Shown: piece after piece, positions 9,352 through 17,400 of the stretch
Numbering within the stretch: the first letter of the stretch is position 1
Layout of the letters: each line of letters opens with the position of its first letter
Assembly (NCBI GenBank): GCA_016744395.1
Contig: JADGEK010000047.1
Location: 1 to 32,450, forward strand
Origin: Gammaproteobacteria bacterium
GTDB lineage: Bacteria; Pseudomonadota; Gammaproteobacteria; GRL18
DNA length: 32,450 nt
Direction of reading: 5' to 3'
Program-made: the position numbers and the translations under genes
Notes under the pieces: generated by a model
Databases searched by the model: none
The model's input: only the letters and a program-made list of their open reading frames with translations
What the model was told of the DNA's origin: nothing

Positions 9352-10812
9352 TTAAGTTCTATAGTTCGGTGCTTCTTTAGTGATGGTGACATCATGAACG
9401 TGGCTTTCAACCATTCCAGCACTGGTCACACGAACAAACTCCGGCTTGCTGCGCATCGCTTCAATATCAGCACAACCAGTATAGCCCATAGATGAACTTA
9501 AACCACCCAACATCTGATGTATCACAGGCTGCATTGCACCCTTAAAAGGCACTCGACCTTCAATACCCTCTGGCACTAATTTATCGGCGTCGCTGCTTTC
9601 CTGGAAATAGCGATCGCTTGAGCCTTGCTGTTGTGACATCGCACCCATAGAACCCATACCACGATACGACTTATAAGAACGTCCTTGATACAGTTCAATT
9701 TCTCCAGGCGCTTCTTCTGTTCCAGCAAACACACTACCAAACATACAACATGAAGCACCTGCAACAATGGCTTTAGAAAAGTCACCAGAAAAACGGATAC
9801 CACCGTCACCAATTAAAGGCACACCAGTACCTTCCAGTTCTTTAGCAACATTACTAATGGCTGTAATTTGTGGCACACCAACACCCGCTACAATTCGGGT
9901 CGTACAAATTGAGCCAGGTCCAATGCCGACTTTTACCGCATCAGCACCTGCATCAACCAGAGCACGGGCCGCTGAGGCCGTCGCAATATTACCACCAATG
10001 ACTTGTACTTGAGGAAAATTTTTCTTAACCCAGGCCACTCTATTAATCACGCCAATTGAATGTCCGTGGGCAGTATCAACAACAACCACATCAACACCTG
10101 CAGCGGCTAATGCTGCAATGCGTTCGTCCGTTCCAGCGCCCACACCAACCGCAGCACCAACACGCAAACGACCTTGATCGTCTTTACATGCTAGTGGGTA
10201 GTCTGTCGCCTTTTTCATGTCTTTGACAGTAATCATGCCACGCAATTGAAAGGCATCATTTACCACCAACACTTTTTCAATTCGGTTTTCATGTAACAGA
10301 GCTTTGACTTCTTTTTTGTCTGCCCCCTCTTTCACAGTCACTAAACGCTCTTTTGGCGTCATGATAGAACTGACTGCACCATCAAGATGCGTTTCAAAAC
10401 GTAAATCACGGCTAGTGACAATTCCGACCAAATCATCGCCTTCCACAACAGGCACACCAGAAATTCGTTTCTGTCTGGTCAGTTCCATCACATCACGGAT
10501 ACTGGTTCCGGGAGAAACAGTAATTGGATCGGTCACAACACCGCTTTCATGTTTTTTAACCTTGGAAACTTCTCTGGCTTGTTCTTCAATAGTCATATTC
10601 TTATGAACAATTCCAATACCGCCCTGTTGTGCCATTGCTATCGCCATGCGATGCTCGGTAACAGTATCCATTGCCGCAGACACCATTGGAATATTCAAAA
10701 TAATATCTCTGGTTAATTTTGTTGCAAGTGTGACTTCTTTGGGCAAGACTTCAGAAAAGGCAGGAATGAGTAAAACATCATCAAAGGTCAGTGCTTCTTC
10801 AACGATTCGCAT
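9352..10812 (-). CDS. guaB: IMP dehydrogenase
   Basis: It oxidises IMP to XMP with NAD+, the committed step of guanine nucleotide synthesis. The 486-residue protein is a TIM barrel (opening [20 protein letters not shown], with [11 protein letters not shown]) interrupted by two CBS domains (about 90-205). The active-site loop is [15 protein letters not shown] with catalytic C303, and the flap has the RGMGSMGAM segment. A good ribosome-binding site (ggaggga) precedes the ATG. The gene is followed by the hairpin and guaA. In many gammaproteobacteria its upstream neighbour is divergent xseA; here xseA is 12.7 kb away, with an accessory block in between. Confidence 0.98.
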   Translation of the reverse strand: MRIVEEALTFDDVLLIPAFSEVLPKEVTLATKLTRDIILNIPMVSAAMDTVTEHRMAIAMAQQGGIGIVHKNMTIEEQAREVSKVKKHESGVVTDPITVSPGTSIRDVMELTRQKRISGVPVVEGDDLVGIVTSRDLRFETHLDGAVSSIMTPKERLVTVKEGADKKEVKALLHENRIEKVLVVNDAFQLRGMITVKDMKKATDYPLACKDDQGRLRVGAAVGVGAGTDERIAALAAAGVDVVVVDTAHGHSIGVINRVAWVKKNFPQVQVIGGNIATASAARALVDAGADAVKVGIGPGSICTTRIVAGVGVPQITAISNVAKELEGTGVPLIGDGGIRFSGDFSKAIVAGASCCMFGSVFAGTEEAPGEIELYQGRSYKSYRGMGSMGAMSQQQGSSDRYFQESSDADKLVPEGIEGRVPFKGAMQPVIHQMLGGLSSSMGYTGCADIEAMRSKPEFVRVTSAGMVESHVHDVTITKEAPNYRT

Positions 10813-10908
10813 AAGGGGAAATCCCTCCAGGTGAAAGTTAATTAGATAACAGATAATTATAGTCTATTTTTATGCGTTGGCAAAGAATAAAAAAGCACTA
10901 TCAATGAA

Positions 10909-11592
10909 TTATTTCTTAAACTTAGCGTGTAATTCAGAGAATTTTTGGCTGAATTCACTCAAAAGTACAGGCTCACTCGTCACAACAATATTTTCTTCAT
11001 TCACTGTGGATGCACTTCGAGTCCAGTTAAAACTGCCATTGAGCAGTTGCTTTTCATCAAAAATGGCGAATTTATGATGCATATGATGTGGAGAATGATC
11101 AAAAATAACCATCACTCCTTCTTCAGATAATCGATTGACATCACTGCCTTTGTCATTGGCTTTATCATTATCCGTAATAATAGTGACAAGAATACCTCGC
11201 CGATGAGCCTCTAATATTGACTGAGTAATAGTATTGTCAGAAATAGTAAACACACAAATCTCAATTTTATGTCTGGCATTATTAACCAGGCTGATAATTT
11301 TATTTCGACAAGTGTCTCCAGGACTAAAATAGGCACTTGGCTTAATTGAAACATGAGCAGTCACTTGAATGGCTTTTATAACGCGTTCTAGCCAATTAAG
11401 TACTTTAACCCCATCACTTCCACCCTTTTCAATATAAGGACGACTGAGATCAAATGCCCGATTTCTCAGGTATCGACGTTGTTCATCGTCAATTGTTTTT
11501 GATAAGGCTTTAAATTCATACTTTTCATCCTGATCCAGTTTAAAATCAGCCAAACTGTCTGAGAGTATTTTTTTTAGTTGATTCGTATGCAT
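10909..11592 (-). CDS. Phospholipase D-like (HKD) protein with helical N-terminal domain
   Basis: A 227-residue protein. Residues about 1-85 are helical and charged (DEKYEFKALSKTIDDEQRRYLRNRAF), somewhat like a TerB-type helical domain by eye. Residues about 95-227 are a single PLD domain: INNARH-type start (IISLVNNARHKIEICVFTISD), then the HKD signature in HHKFAIFDEKQLLNGSFNWT (H-x-K-x4-D, followed by G-S-x-N-W). One HKD motif per chain implies a dimer, as in the Nuc/mitoPLD group, which cleaves phosphodiesters in nucleic acids or cardiolipin. There is no signal peptide. It lies 96 nt upstream of guaB at the edge of the accessory block. Whether it acts in DNA repair, defence or as a toxin cannot be told from the sequence. 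Confidence 0.85.
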   Translation of the reverse strand: MHTNQLKKILSDSLADFKLDQDEKYEFKALSKTIDDEQRRYLRNRAFDLSRPYIEKGGSDGVKVLNWLERVIKAIQVTAHVSIKPSAYFSPGDTCRNKIISLVNNARHKIEICVFTISDNTITQSILEAHRRGILVTIITDNDKANDKGSDVNRLSEEGVMVIFDHSPHHMHHKFAIFDEKQLLNGSFNWTRSASTVNEENIVVTSEPVLLSEFSQKFSELHAKFKK

Positions 11593-11657
11593 ATTTTACG
11601 TTCTAGTTTATATTGGTGGGTAAAACAGGAGAAACAAAAGAGACATTATTGATGTTT

Positions 11658-12284
11658 CTATAAGCTTCTAAATTTGAAGATCAGAGATGCAACAATATTA
11701 GAATCTTTATCACCTGTTGACAAGGGGTTTGGAGTGTATTTTCCATTAAGGATAAGGTCTTGCCCTAATACTCTCGCTGACAAGTCCAGACGTTTAAGAA
11801 TGGGGTTAATGAGCGTATTGGCATAGACATTATCTCCAATCATGGATGGTAGTAAATCATGTATTCCATGCGGTATCAGTTTAACGGGATCATATCGACC
11901 ACCCCATAATGGATGACCTGTTTCTGGAAATGAGCATATTCCACTTGAGTCGATGTGTGCATCACATTTTAGCTTGCTTAACTCAAGGTGTAAGCTTGAA
12001 TTAAGTGACAATTCACGAGCGCTGATTAAATAACCATGTTTCTTTGCATCCGATCCCATCACTTCTCCAATGTAGCCCACATCATGATCATTACCCATTT
12101 TTTTGAGCTTTACCGCGACATCAAGTGCTTGAAGGTATTTCTCATAATTTTTGGGGATAAACTGAAAACCAGTAACACCACCTGTTACATAAGTTTTCTT
12201 CACGGTTCCAATAAATTCACCTAACGGAATACCGACCCTTGCTGCTCGATTAACAACTTCAGTAACAGCTTTATCTTTGCTCAT
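11658..12284 (-). CDS. Uncharacterised 208-residue protein
   Basis: I do not recognise this protein. It has no signal peptide or membrane segment. The first part is rich in basic and small residues (RAARVGIPLGEFIGTVKK, GGVTGFQFIPKNY). The second half has a G/P-rich stretch (FPETGHPLWGGRYDPVKLIPHG) and ends in KFRSL. Two cysteines (KLKCDAH, SSGICSF) are close together. The ATG is supported by an AAGG ribosome-binding site at good spacing. It lies between the PLD-like gene and a DUF4124-type gene, on the same strand, in the accessory block between guaB and xseA. A cargo, toxin or phage-derived origin is possible but unsupported. Confidence 0.6.
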   Translation of the reverse strand: MSKDKAVTEVVNRAARVGIPLGEFIGTVKKTYVTGGVTGFQFIPKNYEKYLQALDVAVKLKKMGNDHDVGYIGEVMGSDAKKHGYLISARELSLNSSLHLELSKLKCDAHIDSSGICSFPETGHPLWGGRYDPVKLIPHGIHDLLPSMIGDNVYANTLINPILKRLDLSARVLGQDLILNGKYTPNPLSTGDKDSNIVASLIFKFRSL

Positions 12285-12470
12285 AATACTGCCTTATTTA
12301 TACATTTTAAAAAGATACAGCTAATAGACTATTTATTGTCAAGTATAGAAAATTACTTAAATGTTTCCACAAAATCGTCATTATTGAGTCAACAATCTAT
12401 TCCTGACTCGATGTTGTCATTTCTTCCAATTTAAAATTAATTCTTTTCTATTCAGTTATTTTTAAGATAA

Positions 12471-13013
12471 TTAACGACAAGATCTTCGTATTTCTTTATA
12501 AAGATCGTTGGCCATATATTCATAGCCCCTAAAATCATAGTCTCTATAGTACCCTTGTCTCCCATAATAACTTCTATCCAAAGATGGGCTTCTTGAGAGG
12601 CTATATCTATCCCCTCCATACCATCTTGAATTTTTTAATTGTAATTCAGCTAACGTTTTTCTCAGTACCCAGCAATTTTTTTCATTCACTCTTTTTTGCT
12701 GTTTTAACAATTTCTCCGTGTATGCTTTTTGTTGGCTGATTTTTTTCGCATTCTTTAATTCCTGCATTTTACTCAACATTGCTTCCTGCTTCTGTTGTTC
12801 TGTTGACCGCTGTAAGTTTGGAAGCTCTGTTAATTCAGAGACCATCGAACCCTGGACTTGGGTTTTGCTGTATTTTACTTGTCCCCATGGATCGGTCCAT
12901 TGATAGATAGTATCAGCAAAGACTACTTGAAAACAGCAAAGAAAAATACTGAGAGACAATGCTTGCAGGGCTATTGATTTCTTTAACAGATACAATGGTA
13001 GTATAGCTATCAT
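12471..13013 (-). CDS. DUF4124-type exported protein
   Basis: A 180-residue protein with an N-terminal hydrophobic signal (LSLSIFLCCFQVVFA, cleavage before DT) followed by the short DUF4124 signature TIYQWTDPWGQVKYS, seen in many envelope proteins of gammaproteobacteria. The middle is a charged coiled-coil-like region (EQQKQEAMLSKMQELKNAKK), and the end is Tyr/Arg/Gly-rich (SYYGRQGYYRDYDFRG). Function of the family is unknown. I chose the ATG at 13013; a TTG at 13049 is in frame. Both starts lie in DNA that reads on the other strand as a GGDEF remnant, so the first dozen or so codons appear to be built from the antisense of that remnant. Confidence 0.65.
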   Translation of the reverse strand: MIAILPLYLLKKSIALQALSLSIFLCCFQVVFADTIYQWTDPWGQVKYSKTQVQGSMVSELTELPNLQRSTEQQKQEAMLSKMQELKNAKKISQQKAYTEKLLKQQKRVNEKNCWVLRKTLAELQLKNSRWYGGDRYSLSRSPSLDRSYYGRQGYYRDYDFRGYEYMANDLYKEIRRSCR

Positions 13014-13118
13014 CAAGCAGGTGATGAAACACTGCGAAAGGTTGCTCAAGCTTTATACCATACTAAGGATGCAGGTCGTGATTGTGTGGAGTTTATTGTC
13101 ATTGAGCCAAAAACATAA
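12973..13118 (+). pseudogene. Remnant of a GGDEF (diguanylate cyclase) domain
   Basis: Plus-strand reading gives IDFFNRYNG (12973-12999), then after a frame change YHQAGDETLRKVAQAL (from 13008) running straight into LYHTKDAGRDCVEF and a stop at 13116-13118. These match the start motif of GGDEF domains (D-x-F-K-x-x-N-D-x-x-GHxxGDxxLxxVA) and their end (ALYxAKxxGRNRVE). The middle, including the GGDEF active site itself, is gone; the junction falls at the shared Gln-Ala-Leu codons. It is therefore a dead fragment with a frameshift and a large internal deletion. Confidence 0.75.
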
Positions 13119-13198
13119 TCATGAGTATCAGCAGTTTTTAATTGAGATAATATACAGGAAGGTTTTTACCTTTTGAACATTATCACATGGATTTTCCC

Positions 13199-13435
13199 TT
13201 ATTTATTTTTTGAAGCCCAAATAGCCAACTTATGCTGCATTGATTTTTGAGAGATTTGATCTTCTGGAATGGGCTGTATCACTTTATCGTGTACCAATAA
13301 TCGATAAATGTATTCAATTTTCTCTTTGGCTGAATCAGTGGGTTCAAATTCTACCACTCCTCGACCCTCACCATATTTAACACCGTCAAGAATTGCTTTC
13401 TTTAATAGCTCTTTTTCATTCTTAAGCTTTTTCAT
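13199..13435 (-). CDS. Small conserved-looking protein (possibly DUF5062)
   Basis: A 78-residue, highly charged cytoplasmic protein (opening MKKLKNEKELLKKAILDG; middle GVVEFEPTDSAKEKIEYIYRLLVHDKVIQPIP; end HKLAIWASKNK). From memory it resembles the DUF5062 group of small gammaproteobacterial proteins of unknown function; I cannot confirm this. No membrane segment. It stands alone between the DUF4124-type gene and a coiled-coil membrane protein, with gaps of more than 100 nt on both sides, so it probably has its own promoter. Confidence 0.65.
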   Translation of the reverse strand: MKKLKNEKELLKKAILDGVKYGEGRGVVEFEPTDSAKEKIEYIYRLLVHDKVIQPIPEDQISQKSMQHKLAIWASKNK

Positions 13436-13564
13436 CTTATCCTCTAGAGAAATTAGGTATCTCTTATCAGTTTTATAAAAAATACAAATGATATAGTAAC
13501 CATATCAAGTGAGATATTCAATGAATACAAATGCGTTCAATCGATGTCTTAAATAATATTAAAC

Positions 13565-14134
13565 TTAGAATGGAAACATATTGGTTGGTGAAGGCATTCG
13601 ATTCGCATCTTGTACCATAAAACTCAGTTTTCGATTAAGACTTTTCATCTGTTTGTTTATTTTGCTGAGGTTATAATTAATATCACCGACACTCTTATCA
13701 AACCCATGCGCATCTTTTTGTAAGCGATTAATCGTATTTGAAATATTCATAAGAGGGCCTGCTAAACCTTCCTTTTGCTTGAGTGTGACATTGATAGATT
13801 GGGCATGATGTGAGAGTTGCTTAATGCCACTCTCTGCCTTGTTCATACTAATTTGCATTTTTACAACGGCTTCACTCATAATAGAAATATTATTGGTCAT
13901 GCCATCCATATATTCATTCATTTTATTCATGTCATTTTGTTGTGACCAGGTAAGGTATACCACACCCATAGAAAGTAAAATGATAGCAATGACGCCAAAG
14001 CTGATCATATGAGAGATTTTGCTACCCAATTGAAGGTTTTGCTCTTCTTGTGATTTGATTGCACTACTAAATTGTACGAGAGCCTCTTCGACCAATAATG
14101 TGATGTTTTTATCTTCTGGCGTATCAGAACTCAT
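13565..14134 (-). CDS. Single-span membrane protein with long coiled coil
   Basis: A 189-residue protein with a cytoplasmic N-terminal stretch (about 1-42), one membrane span (GVIAIILLSMGVVYLTW, about 46-62) and a long periplasmic heptad-rich region (NDMNKMNEYMDGMTNNISIM onward, then INRLQKDAHGF, LSKINKQMKSLNRKLSFMV). It looks like the helical part of a chemoreceptor but lacks the signalling tip. I used the ATG at 14134, which has a GGGGA ribosome-binding site; a longer frame starts at 14194. It lies 298 nt downstream of the 1695-residue gene on the same strand. Function unknown; a membrane partner of the upstream secretion-type genes is only a guess. Confidence 0.65.
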   Translation of the reverse strand: MSSDTPEDKNITLLVEEALVQFSSAIKSQEEQNLQLGSKISHMISFGVIAIILLSMGVVYLTWSQQNDMNKMNEYMDGMTNNISIMSEAVVKMQISMNKAESGIKQLSHHAQSINVTLKQKEGLAGPLMNISNTINRLQKDAHGFDKSVGDINYNLSKINKQMKSLNRKLSFMVQDANRMPSPTNMFPF

Positions 14135-14432
14135 TGTATTCCCCAATTCATAAATTACTTGATGATTATTACACAGTACCACGCAATATAACACGCAATA
14201 TAAGACATTCAGTATTTAAATAAGAGTTTCAAAAACCATCAAATTGATTAACGTACAATTATTTTTATATATATTTAAGCAATACTCGCCTTGATAAAAT
14301 GGAGTTAATTAATGCTTATTGGTGGTATAAAATACATTAGTACTTGCAATTTATAACTGTCTCAAATCACTCATCTACAGTCGCATTCTTAGTTTTACAA
14401 CTCAAATTTATGAATGTATTCAATCACCATAT
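14135..14432. other. Intergenic gap downstream of the OmpA-domain giant gene
   Basis: About 298 AT-rich bases between the 1695-residue gene and the coiled-coil membrane protein gene. I see no coding sequence beyond a weak N-terminal extension of the latter and no clear hairpin followed by a T run. Confidence 0.5.
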
Positions 14433-17400
14433 TTATCCTCTAAAGATTCTATTTCTAAGTTGTCTTTGCGTTACTGTATCTTCTTCAATCCAATGTTTCA
14501 CTAATTTATTTTTTTCCTCAGTGGACTTATCATGCCAGTCAGTTAATAAAGTACTCTTTTGAAACTTCCTGGCTTCCTTAATCATTTCTTCAGAATTATT
14601 TGGTAATTTAGTCCATGGCGCATTAAGTAAATTATCTGGTGCTTTAAAATGAAATTCAGAAACCAATGGTAAATAAGTTGAAGCATCATAGGAAGCAAAG
14701 ACTGTCGATAGCAATGTTCTTGGATCAGATGTCGTGATTAAATCAGAACTTAAAGATGATAATTTCTGATTATTCACTTTAAAATTTGAAAAAGCCACTT
14801 TGAAATATGAATCCTCTGCTGATATTTTTGTGTCCAGATCAACTCGATCACTCGTTAATGTTCGGCTTTTACTAAAAGGCCTCAAGCTATTCACTCGAAC
14901 ACCTGTTAATGATTCATATCGACACTTATAATAGCTTGCATATAAATGGCGTTTATTTGAAGACAGCAGTTTATTACAACCTGAAAGAATATAGGCGGTA
15001 TCATCTTTCTTTGAAAAGATATCAATAATTGGTTGAAGCTCTGTAGGTACCTTCGAAGATATTTCAAAAATGGTATCATCTTTGCTCGGGTTATTTATTA
15101 TTCCAAGATAAGATAACTTACCAGAAATAACAGGGCCAGGTGTATCCAATCCAGTGAGTTCTTTCATCTGTGTTGAGAATGGTACACTGTGCCAATTTAA
15201 TTGCTGTTCTGTATATCCATCACTATCAATTTCATCCGCTGTCACGATAAAGATAAACTCAACACTGGTATTCCAGTCAAAATCATCAATTTTAAGCTGA
15301 CCTCCATTTTCAATGAGGCCTACCGTCGATTCAAAATTAAACCCAAACTTTTTGTTCTTATCATTATTAATTAAATCTGAACATGATAAACTGGGCATAA
15401 CATAGTCACTGCCATTCTCACCACCAATTCGCATCAAAACCTGAACATCCTCATCTTCAGTAAATAAATCGGGAGGTTCTGAGTATTGGACACCACTAGA
15501 TAAAAATGGAGAATATAAGAGACGTGCTTCTGGAAGCCATTGATATTCTTTTGGTTCCAAGATTGAGGTATAAAAATTTGTGCTTGGAATCTCTTTACAA
15601 GGATTCAATGTCATTGAATATTCACTGTACTCATCCTCATCTTCATCTTTTTCACTATCGACACAAATAGGATGTTTATAGGTCGTATCTGAAACACCTG
15701 CAATAAATTTATAAGACATATTATCCAGGCCACCCAGACGCCAATAATCAAAGGCTTCTTCAAAACCATCAGAATCATGGGCTTCATCCAGCTTTGAGTA
15801 GGTAGGCAGAAATTCCGATAGCATTTGTGTAATACTGTGTGCCATCGGCTTAGTACCACTATAGGTCGTCAGACCAAATTGATAGAAAGGATAAACCACA
15901 TAACCGACATGATTCGCAAAATCTGCTTCATCATTCAGTAACTCTCCCTTATCCAGTCGCCGAGCCAGAGTCCTGTATTTTGGCCCATCCAGATTATAGA
16001 GAAAATCCGTTCTTAATAATTGCACTGATGTAGGATAAACAAAACCTGGATCAAGCCAGGTATCATCTTTATTAATTGTATTGCCATCCTTATCAAATTC
16101 TCTTGTATGAAAAACAACCAGTATTCTAATCTGGTCAAATGATGATAAATCACGGTTTATGTTTTTAACATATTCTTTAAGCAATACCCATTCTGGAGGC
16201 TTGTTAGGATCTGTCCATTCTGGTTTTGGTGGTCGTGCATAAATAGCCGTATGTTTATAATATTTTCTTCTAATATGGTTAAAATCTGTTTTAAATGCAG
16301 TCGCCAGACCTGATATATCGCTACTGTATAAATGATGAATTGGAAAACAACTTTGAAAATCTGCTTTTTGATGTTTTGGTACATCGTTAGTTGCCCTGGA
16401 ATAAAGGTGCTGCCCAAATTTGCCTGCGTCACCCAGAGTGCCATTAACAAGAATGTCTTGGGCCAGCATTTGCTCTGATCGAATATTATTGGCTTTATTA
16501 TAGGCATCACCAACCTGAGCAAACATCATACCCATATCATTTGGCATATCCCAGCCATCTTTTTTAGGCTCTTTGAGTAATTTTTTATGGATGTCAAAGC
16601 CATACCAGCTATAATTTCCACCAGAATGATAACGCATGGTTTTCACTGCAAACAACCAGAATTCATCCATTGTGATAGGAAAAAAAGGCTCTAGAGGAAA
16701 ACGCCAGCCATCATTGAGTACAAAATTATCAATATAGGCATCCAGATGATAGTCTTTAATTTTTTCTAAAAATTCTTTCTCATTTGAAGTGCAGATGGAC
16801 GCTCGGGTGATCAAACCAATCAGACCGTATAAAGCTTCAGAACGAACTCGATATTGAGAGTTTAAATACATTGTACTGGGCGTATCCTGTGAATCATTAA
16901 TCGATCGGCGCAGCAAATGCTGATTCGCCAGTGAGGCTCCCTGAAACGCAGTTAATTTTTGGTGCTGTTCAATAATGGTTTGAAAATACTGATCCAGAGC
17001 CACTGTATCCAGCCAGGCTCCAATATTTTTTACAATAGAATACGTGGCTTCTGTTACCGTAATAATGACACTGGCCAGTTGTGTATAGCCTGTCGGTACA
17101 ACTTTTAGTGTGTACTTTAACATTTCCCATACATCAGAGGCTGTTTTATAAACTGCATCTTCTACTTCAAGCACCTGCAAAACACCCGCATCACGGGACT
17201 GCTCTAAGTGTGCCATTGCTTCACGACAGGGTATATAATTAGCCGTACCAAAAAACTCTATCTTTGCTTCAACTCGTCGACATTGCTCATAATCAGGTTG
17301 TCGTACACTTTTTGCAGCAGCCACTAAATTTCCATCCTGATCGACTAATAGAGACTCCCCCAGAGGCTGAGTGGATATTCTTGCTGCATCAATGCCTTGT

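Noticed and set aside
10813-10908. Purine or other riboswitch before guaB
   Set aside because: The leader is short and AT-rich, with only a ribosome-binding site; no structured element is visible.
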